In this document: in pieces, positions 43,512 to 52,787 of the stretch | How positions within the stretch are numbered: position 1 is the stretch's first letter | Layout of the letters: the number at the start of each line of letters is the position of its first letter | From: an uncultured Lachnospiraceae bacterium | GTDB taxonomy: Bacteria; Bacillota; Clostridia; Lachnospirales; Lachnospiraceae | Length of the DNA: 64,000 nt | Direction: 5' to 3' | NCBI GenBank assembly: GCA_900549995.1 | Contig: URQQ01000011.1 | Span: forward strand, 23,542 to 87,541 | Position numbers and translations under genes: made by a program | The notes under the pieces: generated by a model | Databases searched by the model: none | Told to the model about the DNA's origin: nothing | Seen by the model: the letters and a program-made list of their open reading frames with translations, nothing else

Positions 43512-44900
43512 ATGAGTACTAAGAGGAATTCTTTACAGAAATCACAGGCAGGGCAGATAGGGCTGCTTGAAAAAATAGCTTATGGAAGCGGGGATTTGGC
43601 AAGTAATCTGATTATGGTACTGACTACTACCTATGCTACATTTTTCTATACGGATACGCTGGGGCTGAATCCGGCGGTTATCGGAAGTATCCTGCTTTTT
43701 TCCAAGTTCCTGGATGGGTTTAGTGATATACTCATGGGATTCGTGATGGATAAAGTCCGTTCCAAACACGGAAAGGCAAGAGCATGGCTTCTGTGGCTTG
43801 CAATACCGATTGGAGTTGCGACTGTCATGATGTTCGCTGTTCCGAATCTGGGTACTGCCGGGAAATACATTTATGTGGCAATTACCTATAATCTGGTCAG
43901 CACATTTCTCTATACAATGATTAATATTCCATACGGTGCTTTAAACTCTCTGATTACCAGAGATCAGGACCAGCGTATGATTATCAATATATTCAGAATG
44001 TTTATGGCACAGGTAGGCCAGCTTGTAATCAGTGGAATTACGCTGCCTTTCGTCAACGCTATCGGAGGAAGCCAGCATCAGAAGAGCTGGATAATCGTTT
44101 CTGCTATCTATGGTGTAATTGCAGCGATCACCTTCATTTTCTGTTTCTCTAACACAAAGGAAAGGGTTGTATTATCAGCCAAAAGTGAAGAAAAGATATC
44201 TTTCATGAAATCTCTGAAGGTGATATCAAAAAATAATTATTGGCTCTTACTGGTAGCTGCCTGGGTATTTTTATCACTTTATATCAATATCACATTAATG
44301 ACCGCCTCTTATTATGCGAAATATGTTCTGAATAATGAGAATATTGCAGGACTCTTACTGTCTTCTACCATGTTCTCTGGATTGGTTGTCATGGTCATAC
44401 TGCCGTTTTTCATCCGCAGGTTTGGGAAACGAAATGTGGCGCTCTTCGGCTGCCTTATCAGCCTGGCAGCCCAGATTGCAGTACTTTTGAACCCGACAAA
44501 CCTGACATGGCTGATCGCATGTTCCATTATCAAAGGTGGAGCAGCATCGACAATGATGGGAACAATCTTTGCAATGGTGGCAGATACAATCGAATATGGG
44601 CATTGGAAAACAGGAGTCAGAGTAGAGGGAGTGCTCTATTCTACGACAACATTTGGTGCAAAAATAGGTGCAGGACTGGCACCTGCAATCGCGCTTGGGA
44701 TCTTAGGGGCATCCGGATATGACGGACTTGCAGCTGTACAGAGTGCGCAAGCGGTAAAAGCGATTGAAGGATTGTATCTATACCTCCCAATTCCGATGCT
44801 TGTCATCACTCCTGTGATATACGCATTTTATAAATTAGATAAAATTTACCCCAAAGTGATGGAAGAATTGAAAGAACGTGAAGACGTGGAGACAAAATAA
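43512..44900 (+). CDS. GPH-family sugar/glycoside:cation symporter
   Basis: A 462 aa MFS-type carrier of the glycoside-pentoside-hexuronide group, with about 12 membrane helices. Signature areas are EKIAYGSGDLASNLI, SKFLDGFSDILMGFVMDK and MFAMVADTIEYGHWKTGVRVEGVLYS-like text near residue 355. It probably imports the glycoside cleaved by the GH3 enzyme upstream, which starts 15 bases before. AAGGAG precedes the ATG. Confidence 0.9.
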   Translation: MSTKRNSLQKSQAGQIGLLEKIAYGSGDLASNLIMVLTTTYATFFYTDTLGLNPAVIGSILLFSKFLDGFSDILMGFVMDKVRSKHGKARAWLLWLAIPIGVATVMMFAVPNLGTAGKYIYVAITYNLVSTFLYTMINIPYGALNSLITRDQDQRMIINIFRMFMAQVGQLVISGITLPFVNAIGGSQHQKSWIIVSAIYGVIAAITFIFCFSNTKERVVLSAKSEEKISFMKSLKVISKNNYWLLLVAAWVFLSLYINITLMTASYYAKYVLNNENIAGLLLSSTMFSGLVVMVILPFFIRRFGKRNVALFGCLISLAAQIAVLLNPTNLTWLIACSIIKGGAASTMMGTIFAMVADTIEYGHWKTGVRVEGVLYSTTTFGAKIGAGLAPAIALGILGASGYDGLAAVQSAQAVKAIEGLYLYLPIPMLVITPVIYAFYKLDKIYPKVMEELKEREDVETK

Positions 44901-44942
44901 AGCAACAGGTATCAATCATATTAGATAAGGAAGGAGGAGCGC

Positions 44943-46103
44943 ATGGAGAAGAGACAATATCCACAGGAATTTCTGGATATCCTTAAAACAGATGCAAAGC
45001 TTATAGAGGAAAACGGCCTCACTATTATAAAAAAGCCGATTCCTGACGAAAAGAGAGAAGGGGTATTGGATCCCCGCCTGTTTGCAGAAATGTCTGCGGC
45101 ATTCTCCGGGGAAGCGCGGGAGACGATGCTCGAAACTCTCCGGAAACTGGGGCAGAGAGAGGGAATACCGGATGGCCGATTCTCAAGGCTCATTATGAAT
45201 GGGATCAAGAGCATTCCAATCGTATCGGGGATTGTAACCGAGAAACTTCATATAAACGGAAGCGGAGGACAAGTTCCTGTTTATTTTTACCGGAAAAAGG
45301 ACATGAATTATTCGGACAGTCCTGTCATCTATTATATCCATGGCGGCGGCTTTTCTGCCGGACGCCCGGAAGTGATGGATGAATTGTGCAGACTGTTCAC
45401 TGCAAAATCAGACTGTATCGTGGTACAAGCCGAATACAGGCTTGCGCCTGAGTTCCCATATCCTGCAGGATTAGATGACTGTTATGATGTGCTGAAATGG
45501 TTATATGAAAATATCCATCTCTATGGCGGATCAAAGGAAAAGATATGTATTGCCGGAGATTCTGCCGGTGGGAATCTGGCAGCAGTATGTGCCATGAAAG
45601 ACCGTGATGAAGGAACACATATGGTGAGAGCACAGATTTTGAACTATCCTGCTTTAAATCTTGCATCTGTGGAAGATGAGGAGTTCGCAGAAAATCTGCA
45701 GATTTTCCGAATGAATCAGGAACAAAAAGATCTGATTACTGATATCATTGATTCTTTAAAGATGACAGCCACTGATAATTTAGGATTCATATTGCAGGCC
45801 GCAGATATTACTGATCCGTACGTCAGCCCTTACCTTGGCAGCTTCCGGAATCTGCCGCCTTGTATCATCTTATATGGTGAATTTGATTATCTGAGAATGG
45901 AAAATGAAGCATATGCCCGGAAACTTATAAAGGCAGGGGTAGATACTACAGTTATCCAGTATCATGGATTAAGCCATGGATTTATGGATCAGGCCGGCCG
46001 TCTGGCACAGACAGAAGATGCTGTTGATGAAATCCTTGCATTTATAGAAGGGATCTGCAGCAATCCAGAATCCGCTGTCAATGAAAACGGGAAAAGTAAA
46101 TAA
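44943..46103 (+). CDS. Alpha/beta hydrolase, acetyl-esterase-like (HSL family)
   Basis: A 386 aa serine hydrolase. Oxyanion motif YYIHGGGFSAG, nucleophile GDSAGG, acid in YGEFDYLR, and histidine in YHGLSHGFM are all present. About 100 N-terminal residues form a cap. As third gene of the GH3-symporter operon it may remove acyl groups from plant glycosides or sugars before or after hydrolysis. The true substrate is not known. AAGGAGGAG precedes the ATG. Confidence 0.87.
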   Translation: MEKRQYPQEFLDILKTDAKLIEENGLTIIKKPIPDEKREGVLDPRLFAEMSAAFSGEARETMLETLRKLGQREGIPDGRFSRLIMNGIKSIPIVSGIVTEKLHINGSGGQVPVYFYRKKDMNYSDSPVIYYIHGGGFSAGRPEVMDELCRLFTAKSDCIVVQAEYRLAPEFPYPAGLDDCYDVLKWLYENIHLYGGSKEKICIAGDSAGGNLAAVCAMKDRDEGTHMVRAQILNYPALNLASVEDEEFAENLQIFRMNQEQKDLITDIIDSLKMTATDNLGFILQAADITDPYVSPYLGSFRNLPPCIILYGEFDYLRMENEAYARKLIKAGVDTTVIQYHGLSHGFMDQAGRLAQTEDAVDEILAFIEGICSNPESAVNENGKSK

Positions 46104-46117
46104 GCCAGAACCTTTTG

Positions 46118-46183
46118 AAAGTATGAGGAACATGAAGGATGGAGGGAGTTTTACTCCGGCCTTTAAGTTCCTTGTACTTTTTT
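46118..46183 (+). terminator. Terminator of the GH3 operon
   Basis: AAAGTATGAGGAAC (from 46118) pairs with GTTCCTTGTACTTT, enclosing GGAG...CTCC and AAGG...CCTT stems, followed by T residues. One bulge and small internal loops. Confidence 0.7.
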
Positions 46184-46352
46184 GATTTGCTGAAGTACAG
46201 AGAAAGACAACGGGCTTTTAGGTTGTGAGGAGGCAGAAGAGAAAGGAAGAAAAATTAAGGTGTGGACAACATGGCGGGGGTGAATTATAATTATTTCATG
46301 TTGGTTAGTTTTGAAACATGGCCGAAAACACGGAACAGAGAGGATAATGATA

Positions 46353-47135
46353 ATGGAAAAAGCGTATGAAACCAATACATACGAAAGTTTTGCTTCTGTC
46401 TACGATACGTTCATGGATGACGTGCCATATGAAGAATGGGCAGAGTATCTGACCGGGCTTTTATCCGAATATGGTGTCTCAGATGGGATTGTTCTGGATC
46501 TGGGATGTGGAACAGGGACATTGACAGAGATTCTGGCGGGAAAAGGATATGATATGATCGGAGTTGATAATTCCGAGGATATGCTGGAGATTGCAAGAGA
46601 CAAACAGACACAGTCAGGCCTTGATATTCTGTATCTGCTGCAGGATATGCGGGAGTTTGAGCTTTTTGGGACAGTGAAGGCTGTGGTAAGTATCTGTGAT
46701 TCTTTGAACTATATTACAGAAGATACAGATCTTCAGAGTGTGTTTAAACTTGTCAATAACTATCTGGATCCGGGCGGTGTGTTTATTTTTGATTTTAATA
46801 CAGTTCATAAATACAGGGATATTCTGGGTGAACAGACGATTGCTGAGAATAGGGATGAAGGAAGTTTTATCTGGGATAACTATTATGATGAGAAAGAAGA
46901 GATCAATGAGTATGATCTGACTCTTTTTATCCGGGAGGAAGGTGAACTCTACCGCAGATTCGAAGAGACGCATTACCAGAGGGCATACCGTCTGGATACG
47001 ATTGTAAGGCTGCTAAGACAGGCGGGATTAACTTATGTAACAGCATATGATGCATTTACGAGGAATCAACCGGATGATAACAGTGAAAGAATTTATGTGG
47101 TTGCAAGAGAACAGGGTAAGATATGTAAAGAATAA
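46353..47135 (+). CDS. Class I SAM-dependent methyltransferase
   Basis: A 260 aa methyltransferase with the SAM motif VLDLGCGTGTLTEIL (about residues 48-62), motif II acidic residue in MIGVDNSEDML, and motif III in VKAVVSICDSLNYI. It resembles the YodH/UbiE-like 'methyltransferase domain 25' proteins; substrate unknown. AGAGAGGA (46337-46344) fits the ATG at 46353 better than the ATG at 46347. The Hsp33 gene follows after 30 bases. Confidence 0.85.
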   Translation: MEKAYETNTYESFASVYDTFMDDVPYEEWAEYLTGLLSEYGVSDGIVLDLGCGTGTLTEILAGKGYDMIGVDNSEDMLEIARDKQTQSGLDILYLLQDMREFELFGTVKAVVSICDSLNYITEDTDLQSVFKLVNNYLDPGGVFIFDFNTVHKYRDILGEQTIAENRDEGSFIWDNYYDEKEEINEYDLTLFIREEGELYRRFEETHYQRAYRLDTIVRLLRQAGLTYVTAYDAFTRNQPDDNSERIYVVAREQGKICKE

Positions 47136-47165
47136 TTATTATATATAGAAGAAAGAGGTTTGAAA

Positions 47166-48044
47166 ATGAATGATTATATTGTAAGAGCAACAGCAGCAGA
47201 CGGGCAGATCAGGGCATTTGCGGTGACGGCGAGACAGACAGTGGAGGATGCGAGAATTGCGCATAATACGAGCCCTGTCGCTACAGCTGCGCTTGGGAGA
47301 CTTTTAAGTGCAGGAGCGATGATGGGAAGTATGATGAAGAATGAAAAAGATCTTCTGACACTTCAGATCAAAGGAGACGGGCCGATCGGCGGCCTTACGG
47401 TGACTGCGGACAGTGCGGGGAATGTAAAAGGATATGCCAACGATCCGGATGTGATGCTTCCGGCGAATCTGGCGGGGAAACTGGATGTCGGAGGAGCAGT
47501 TGGGAGCGGTATTCTCAATGTCATTAAAGACATGGGGTTAAAAGAACCCTATGTTGGACAGACTGTACTTCAGAGCGGAGAGATCGCAGAGGATTTGACG
47601 TATTATTTTGCAACATCTGAACAGGTGCCGTCTTCTGTCGGACTTGGTGTTTTAATGGAACATGACAATACGGTGAAGCAGGCGGGAGGATTTATTGTCC
47701 AGCTCATGCCTTTTGCGGAAGATGAGGTCATTGATCAACTGGAAGAGAATATAAAAAATATTAATTCAGTGACGGCAATGCTTGACGGCGGCTATACGCC
47801 GGAACAGATTCTTGAGGATCTGCTTGGGAATCTGGATCTTGCGGTTACGGATACCATGCCGGTGAAATTTTACTGCAACTGTACAAAAGACCGGGTAGAG
47901 AAAGCATTGATCAGCATCGGGAAAAAAGATATCCAGGAGATGATTGATGACGGGAAGGAAATAGAAGTGAAGTGTCATTTCTGTAATAAAAATTATACAT
48001 TCTCAGTGGACGAACTGAAAGAGATATTCAAAAAGAGCAGGTAG
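47166..48044 (+). CDS. hslO: Redox-regulated chaperone Hsp33
   Basis: A 292 aa holdase chaperone activated by oxidation. N-terminal domain with VRATAADGQIRAFAVTAR and the family motif ARIAHNTSPVATAALGRLL. The C-terminal zinc site has Cys237 and 239 (C-x-C) and Cys270 and 273 (C-x2-C), all four ligands intact. GAAAGAGG sits before the ATG at 47166. Close to nadE downstream (37 bases). Confidence 0.94.
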   Translation: MNDYIVRATAADGQIRAFAVTARQTVEDARIAHNTSPVATAALGRLLSAGAMMGSMMKNEKDLLTLQIKGDGPIGGLTVTADSAGNVKGYANDPDVMLPANLAGKLDVGGAVGSGILNVIKDMGLKEPYVGQTVLQSGEIAEDLTYYFATSEQVPSSVGLGVLMEHDNTVKQAGGFIVQLMPFAEDEVIDQLEENIKNINSVTAMLDGGYTPEQILEDLLGNLDLAVTDTMPVKFYCNCTKDRVEKALISIGKKDIQEMIDDGKEIEVKCHFCNKNYTFSVDELKEIFKKSR

Positions 48045-48081
48045 GCGGATCAGATTTACAGGACAATTGGAGGGAAAAAGA

Positions 48082-49998
48082 ATGAACCATGGATTTGTGA
48101 AAGTGGCAGCGGTGACTCCGGATATCCGGGTTGCAGATGTAGCATACAATAAACAGAAAATCTGCAGGATGATTGATGAAACGGTAAATGCGGGGGCGAA
48201 GGTTGTTGTATTTCCGGAACTTTGTATTACGGGATATACATGCGGAGATTTATTTCTGCAGGATACGCTTCTGAAGGAGGCAAGGAAAGCGCTGAAGGAA
48301 ATTGCGGAGTATACCAGAGGAAAAGATGCCCTGATTTTCGTTGGTGCTCCGGCAGCTGTGTCGGGGAAACTATATAATGTCGCGGCAGTACTGAATCAGG
48401 GAAAAATCCTTGGCCTGGTAACGAAAACATTTCTTCCAAATTATGGTGAATTCTATGAGATGAGACAGTTCCAGCCAGGTCCGGCAAAAGCGGAATATAT
48501 TGTATTTGAAGGGGAAAAAGTACTTTTTGGACCTCAGATACTGTTTCAGGCAGCTGAGATGGAGGAGCTGGTTGTCTCGGCAGAAATCTGTGAAGACGTA
48601 TGGTCTCCGGTTCCGCCGAGCATTGAGGCTGCCATCCAGGGAGCTACGCTGATTGTCAACTGCTCCGCGAGTGACGAGACAATCGGGAAAGACAGCTACA
48701 GGGAGAGTCTCATATCCGGCCAGTCGGCAAGACTGATTGCAGGGTATGTCTATGCCAATGCAGGGGAAGGTGAGTCGACAACAGATGTGGTCTTTGGAGG
48801 ACACAATATTATTGCGGAGAATGGGACAATCCTGAAGGAATCGCCAAGGTTTACGAATGAAGCCATTTACAGTGAGATTGATATCTTCCGACTGCTCAGT
48901 GAGCGGAGGAAAAATACGACCTTTCAGCCGGGAAATGGAGAAACTCTGCCGAAGGTACCGTTTTATATTGAACTTGGGGAGACAGAGCTGACACGTCAGA
49001 TTTCGCCTTCACCGTTCGTGCCGTCAAACCGTGAGGAACGTGCAAAACGCTGTGAGGAGATTCTGATGATTCAGGCGATGGGGCTGAAGAAGAGGCTGGC
49101 GCATACGAGGGCAAAGTCCGCGGTCGTCGGAATCTCCGGGGGACTTGACTCAACGCTTGCGCTTCTTGTGACCGCGAAAGCATTCGATCTGCTGGGGCTT
49201 GAGCGTGCCCAGATTACAGCGGTGACGATGCCATGTTTCGGCACAACGGACCGGACTTACCAGAATGCCTGCAAGATGACACTGAAACTCGGGGCAACGT
49301 TAAAAGAAGTTCCGATTCAGGATGCCGTGAGGGTGCATTTCCGGGATATCGGACATTCAGAAGACGATCATTCGGTGACCTACGAAAATGCACAGGCAAG
49401 AGAGCGTACACAGGTGCTGATGGATATCGCGAATCAAGACGGCGGAATGGTGATCGGTACCGGAGACATGTCGGAGCTGGCGCTTGGATGGGCCACATAT
49501 AACGGAGACCACATGTCTATGTATGGAGTCAATGGATCTGTTCCGAAGACTTTGGTACGTCATCTCGTTCAATATTATGCTGATACATGCGGGGAGGAGG
49601 AACTTCGAACCGTACTTCTGGATGTGCTTGATACCCCGGTGAGTCCGGAGCTACTGCCTCCAAAAGACGGTGAGATCGCCCAGAAGACAGAAGATCTTGT
49701 CGGGCCGTATGAACTGCATGATTTTTATCTGTATTATGTGCTTCGTTTTGGATATGAACCTGCCAAGATTTACAGACTCGCAAAATATGCATTTGAGGGA
49801 AGGTATGACAACAGCACGATTCTGAAATGGCTTCAGACGTTCTATCGTAGATTTTTCTCGCAGCAGTTTAAGAGATCCTGTCTGCCGGACGGGCCGAAGG
49901 TGGGAACTGTTGCGCTTTCTCCAAGAGGTGACTTCCGTATGCCAAGTGACGCCTGCGCGGCAGCGTGGCTTTCGGATCTTGAGAATATCGAAGAATAA
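48082..49998 (+). CDS. nadE: Glutamine-dependent NAD(+) synthetase
   Basis: Converts nicotinic-acid adenine dinucleotide to NAD using glutamine. A 638 aa two-domain enzyme. The N-terminal nitrilase-like glutaminase (VVFPELCITGYTCGDLF; SAEICEDVWSPVPPS, with the catalytic cysteine) is followed by an ATP-pyrophosphatase synthetase with SGGLDST. TTGGAGGG lies before the ATG at 48082; the TTG at 48067 is part of the ribosome-site region. Confidence 0.95.
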   Translation: MNHGFVKVAAVTPDIRVADVAYNKQKICRMIDETVNAGAKVVVFPELCITGYTCGDLFLQDTLLKEARKALKEIAEYTRGKDALIFVGAPAAVSGKLYNVAAVLNQGKILGLVTKTFLPNYGEFYEMRQFQPGPAKAEYIVFEGEKVLFGPQILFQAAEMEELVVSAEICEDVWSPVPPSIEAAIQGATLIVNCSASDETIGKDSYRESLISGQSARLIAGYVYANAGEGESTTDVVFGGHNIIAENGTILKESPRFTNEAIYSEIDIFRLLSERRKNTTFQPGNGETLPKVPFYIELGETELTRQISPSPFVPSNREERAKRCEEILMIQAMGLKKRLAHTRAKSAVVGISGGLDSTLALLVTAKAFDLLGLERAQITAVTMPCFGTTDRTYQNACKMTLKLGATLKEVPIQDAVRVHFRDIGHSEDDHSVTYENAQARERTQVLMDIANQDGGMVIGTGDMSELALGWATYNGDHMSMYGVNGSVPKTLVRHLVQYYADTCGEEELRTVLLDVLDTPVSPELLPPKDGEIAQKTEDLVGPYELHDFYLYYVLRFGYEPAKIYRLAKYAFEGRYDNSTILKWLQTFYRRFFSQQFKRSCLPDGPKVGTVALSPRGDFRMPSDACAAAWLSDLENIEE

Positions 49999-50084
49999 TC
50001 AGATACGGCAGGCGGCATGAAGATTTCCCTGTAAGAATGGAAAACCAACAGTGCAGGGAATGAAGAAGTTGGTTTATGCCATAA

Positions 50085-50116
50085 TTCTTGGGACATAGAG
50101 AGAAATGTCCCAAGAA
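50085..50116. repeat. Perfect 12-bp inverted repeat in a convergent gap
   Basis: TTCTTGGGACAT (50085-50096) and ATGTCCCAAGAA (50105-50116) around an 8-base loop, between nadE and the minus-strand kinase gene. Without a T-run on either strand it is an imperfect terminator candidate. Confidence 0.6.
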
Positions 50117-50170
50117 GACGGTCAGTTTATATATGTTTCATCATTTACAGAGTCAAAAATCCATGATACG

Positions 50171-51718
50171 TCAAATGGATAAATTATGAAGCTGGCTGCC
50201 GGTGAGAGCCATATAATGAGCAACTTTTCGGTGTACCGGATAAAGCTTCCGGTATTTTTCGGCGCTCTCGGCATCTGGCTTGTTTATGGATTCTGTTTTG
50301 TGTATTAGATCTATCAGACTATAGTCTTTCCAAAAGCCAAGTCCATATGCTGCAAGGGCAGCAGCGCCTAAAGAGGCAGCATCCTGATCAATATTTGTCT
50401 TTATAATTTCCATATCAAAAACATCTGCAAACATCTGCCGCCAGATGGGACTTTTACTGCCGCCGCCGACAAACAGCATCTGCTGAAGCCCGGGATGGTA
50501 CTGGGACAGAAGATCCATCGCATATTTCAGGTTGAATGTGATGCCCTCCATTGCGGCACGCACGAGATCATTCTTTGTATGCCCGAGTGTGAGTCCGGCA
50601 TATCCGGCTACAATGTCCCGGCTTTCTTCGAACATGGAACCGCCGGCCATACTCGGATTGAAGATCAGTTTGTTAGCGCCGATGGGGGAGTCCATGATCA
50701 TCCGGTTCATCTCCGTATAAGCATCCTGGATGTTTCCGTTTTTTTCTGCTTCCAGTAGTTCAGAACAGATAATATCTCTGACCCAGCGGAAGCTGTTCCC
50801 GGCGGAGAAGATACTTGTGGCAGAAGTGTAGAGCCCTTCGACACAATGTTCAAAGACAAAGGGCTTGCATTTAAAATCTAAAACAGGTTCTTTCCCGATA
50901 ACGGCGATCCAGCTCGAGGACCCAAGAGATGTGTAAGTGCGTCCGTCTTTGATTCCTCTGGCCCCGAGAGCCATACAGGAATTGTCTACCCCTCCGCAGA
51001 TGACTTTTACTGTGTCAGGAAGTTGAAGTGCCGCCGCTGCTTCTTTTGTAAGTGTCCCTGTGATTTCATGGGAAGGGATGATATCCGGAAGGATGGAAGG
51101 CGATATTTTCGCATTTTCAATATATTCCGGAATGTATGTATGTTTTTTCAAGTCATAGACACCGCTGCCGGACGCATAGGAATAATCTGTACAACAATGC
51201 CCGGTCAGTAAAAAGTTGCAGTAGTCTTTGGAACCTAGAATTTTATATACATTATGAAATAACTCCGGTTCATGGTCACGGTACCACATGATCTTGAAAA
51301 TGGAATAACATTCCGGCGGAAATCCGTTGCCGGTATGCATGTACCAGTCTTCATATGAAACGGTCTGAAAGAAATCTTCTGCCTGCTGTGAGGCTCGGGT
51401 GTCTGACCAGATTGGAATCCGTTTTCTGAGTAGTTTGCCCTCTCTGTCAATGGGGACAACGCTTAGAGAATGGCCGGAAATTGACAATGCGGCGATTTCT
51501 TTTGGAGGGACATTTGTTTTTTTCAGCAGATTCCTGGTGGAACGGACGATTCCATTCCACCAGTCTTCGGGATTCTGCTCATGGAAATCGGTGCCGGTGT
51601 AATAAGTATCATACTGAATAAATGTGTGCGCCAGAGAAGTACCGCCTGTATCAAACAGAGAGGCTTTGATGCCTCCGGTGCCGAGATCATAGGCTATAAT
51701 TTTTTCTGTATTTTCCAT
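50171..51718 (-). CDS. FGGY-family carbohydrate kinase (xylulokinase-like)
   Basis: A 515 aa sugar kinase with an N-terminal phosphate motif (IAYDLGTGGIKASLFD), the FGGY region CGGVDNSCMALGARG, and a C-terminal adenosine motif (QMLFVGGGSKSPIWRQMFADVF). It should phosphorylate a ketose, polyol or related sugar; which one cannot be read from sequence. Located 11 bases after the DeoC-like gene and co-directional with it, so a kinase-aldolase pair is likely: phosphorylation followed by carbon-carbon cleavage. Confidence 0.88.
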   Translation of the reverse strand: MENTEKIIAYDLGTGGIKASLFDTGGTSLAHTFIQYDTYYTGTDFHEQNPEDWWNGIVRSTRNLLKKTNVPPKEIAALSISGHSLSVVPIDREGKLLRKRIPIWSDTRASQQAEDFFQTVSYEDWYMHTGNGFPPECYSIFKIMWYRDHEPELFHNVYKILGSKDYCNFLLTGHCCTDYSYASGSGVYDLKKHTYIPEYIENAKISPSILPDIIPSHEITGTLTKEAAAALQLPDTVKVICGGVDNSCMALGARGIKDGRTYTSLGSSSWIAVIGKEPVLDFKCKPFVFEHCVEGLYTSATSIFSAGNSFRWVRDIICSELLEAEKNGNIQDAYTEMNRMIMDSPIGANKLIFNPSMAGGSMFEESRDIVAGYAGLTLGHTKNDLVRAAMEGITFNLKYAMDLLSQYHPGLQQMLFVGGGSKSPIWRQMFADVFDMEIIKTNIDQDAASLGAAALAAYGLGFWKDYSLIDLIHKTESINKPDAESAEKYRKLYPVHRKVAHYMALTGSQLHNLSI

Positions 51719-51729
51719 AGGAACTCCTT

Positions 51730-52398
51730 TTACCGGAAACTTTCGACGATTTCCAGAGCAGATTTTGTATTGATACCGAACCGCTCAACGCCAAGACTTA
51801 ATAATTGCTCAAATTCCTGGCGGGTACGGATTCCACCGGCAGCTTTGACTTTTATCTTTCCCTGGGTGAGTCTTTTGATCCGTGCAATACGGCCTACGTT
51901 GGCCTGCCCAGGAACCCATCCGGTTCCGGTTTTTATAAAATCAGCATTAGTCTGCATGACGAGTCTGCACGCTTCATCCATTTCTTCATCGGTAAGACAA
52001 TTGATTTCAATAATAACTTTCGTGAGAACATTTGCAGGAGCAAGTGCAATGATTTCGTTCAGCTCATGTAAAACATAGTCATACTCTTTATTTTTAAACT
52101 TACCGACATTCATTACAATATCCATTTCCTCCACGCCATCGGAAATCAACTCTTTCGCCTCCAGCACTTTCACGCACGTCTTGTGGCCGCCTCCTGGAAA
52201 TCCGACAGGAGCACCCACATATACACCAGGAACATCCTGCAACAATCTGCTTACATCTTTCGTCCAGCACGGCAATGCATGGACATTAATAAAATTGTAT
52301 TTTTTGGCAATCCCGGCAACCTCCTCGATATCCGCAAGAGAATGCACAGTCCTGACCGCACTGATATCAATAAGCCTCGCCGCTTCATTCACCGTCAT
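51730..52398 (-). CDS. deoC: Deoxyribose-phosphate aldolase family protein
   Basis: A 222 aa class I aldolase. The Schiff-base lysine (Lys156 in FIKTGTGW), proton-shuttle lysine (Lys185 in KVKAAGGIRT) and aspartate (Asp93 in EMDIVMNVG) of DeoC are all kept. Classic DeoC splits deoxyribose-5-phosphate to glyceraldehyde-3-phosphate and acetaldehyde. No nucleoside-salvage genes are near, so the substrate may be another deoxysugar phosphate. GAGGTG precedes the ATG at 52398 (minus). A LacI-type operator lies upstream. Confidence 0.88.
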   Translation of the reverse strand: MTVNEAARLIDISAVRTVHSLADIEEVAGIAKKYNFINVHALPCWTKDVSRLLQDVPGVYVGAPVGFPGGGHKTCVKVLEAKELISDGVEEMDIVMNVGKFKNKEYDYVLHELNEIIALAPANVLTKVIIEINCLTDEEMDEACRLVMQTNADFIKTGTGWVPGQANVGRIARIKRLTQGKIKVKAAGGIRTRQEFEQLLSLGVERFGINTKSALEIVESFR

Positions 52399-52423
52399 AG
52401 TGATACACCTCATTTCATTTTTT

Positions 52424-52463
52424 ATTATAAAAGGCACTCACAAAATGTATTGGAACGTTTCAA
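52424..52463 (-). promoter_or_regulatory. Promoter region and LacI-type operator of the deoC-kinase operon
   Basis: Minus-strand -10 TATAAT (52424-52429). The near-perfect palindrome TTGGAACGTTTCAA (plus-strand reading, 52450-52463) covers the -35 position and so would block polymerase. Same motif family as the sites near 52762, 55122 and 55258. Confidence 0.7.
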
Positions 52464-52508
52464 TATCTGGATTATAAATCATATCCCCTCAAAAAACAAC
52501 CCCCATTA

Positions 52509-52537
52509 TTGAATTAAAGACAGAAATGTGTTACTAT
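52509..52537 (+). promoter_or_regulatory. Promoter of the LacI/SBP fusion gene
   Basis: TTGAAT (52509-52514), 17-base spacer, TACTAT (52532-52537), extended -10 TG at 52529-52530. This gives a leader of about 245 bases. Confidence 0.55.
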
Positions 52538-52669
52538 TCAGCCATGCACAGAGCAGGAAAAGAGCAGCGGCGCAAGCTCGCTTGCAGAGCTGATCTCTTC
52601 CTGCTCTGTATACGGCGCCCCGCCGCACTGAGATGAAGCGAAGCGGAATCGAAGTGGCATGGCTGAATA
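52535..52669 (+). repeat. Large nested palindrome in the regulator leader
   Basis: Outer perfect 13-bp arms TATTCAGCCATGC (52535-52547) and GCATGGCTGAATA (52657-52669). Directly inside lies a perfect 12-bp stem ACAGAGCAGGAA (52548-52559) with TTCCTGCTCTGT (52598-52609), and at its tip GCAAGC/GCTTGC. It could be a dispersed palindromic repeat or a structured leader RNA. Confidence 0.75.
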
Positions 52670-52671
52670 AA

Positions 52672-52740
52672 GGTGCAGACCGCAAAAACAAACCAGGAAA
52701 GACGAGCAAGCCCCGCTTGCAAAGTCTTTCCCCCTGCACC
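52672..52740 (+). repeat. Second multi-stem hairpin in the regulator leader
   Basis: GGTGCAG (52672-52678) with CTGCACC (52734-52740). Inside, GGAAAGAC (52696-52703) with GTCTTTCC (52724-52731). At the tip, GCAAGC (52706-52711) with GCTTGC (52715-52720). Confidence 0.7.
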
Positions 52741-52761
52741 CAAGTGTACACAAAACTTGCA

Positions 52762-52776
52762 ATTGAAACGTTAAAA
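52762..52776 (+). promoter_or_regulatory. LacI-type operator before the regulator's own start codon
   Basis: ATTGAAACGTTAAAA, 15 bases, identical to the site at 55258-55272 and sharing the TTGAAACGTT core with the deoC site. It abuts the ribosome site (AAAAAGGAG), so bound protein would act as a roadblock or on a nearby start. Confidence 0.65.
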
Positions 52777-52787
52777 AGGAGAACGGT

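Noticed and set aside
46272..46370. 32-codon ORF before the methyltransferase gene, overlapping its start
   Set aside because: Weak ribosome site and no recognisable family.
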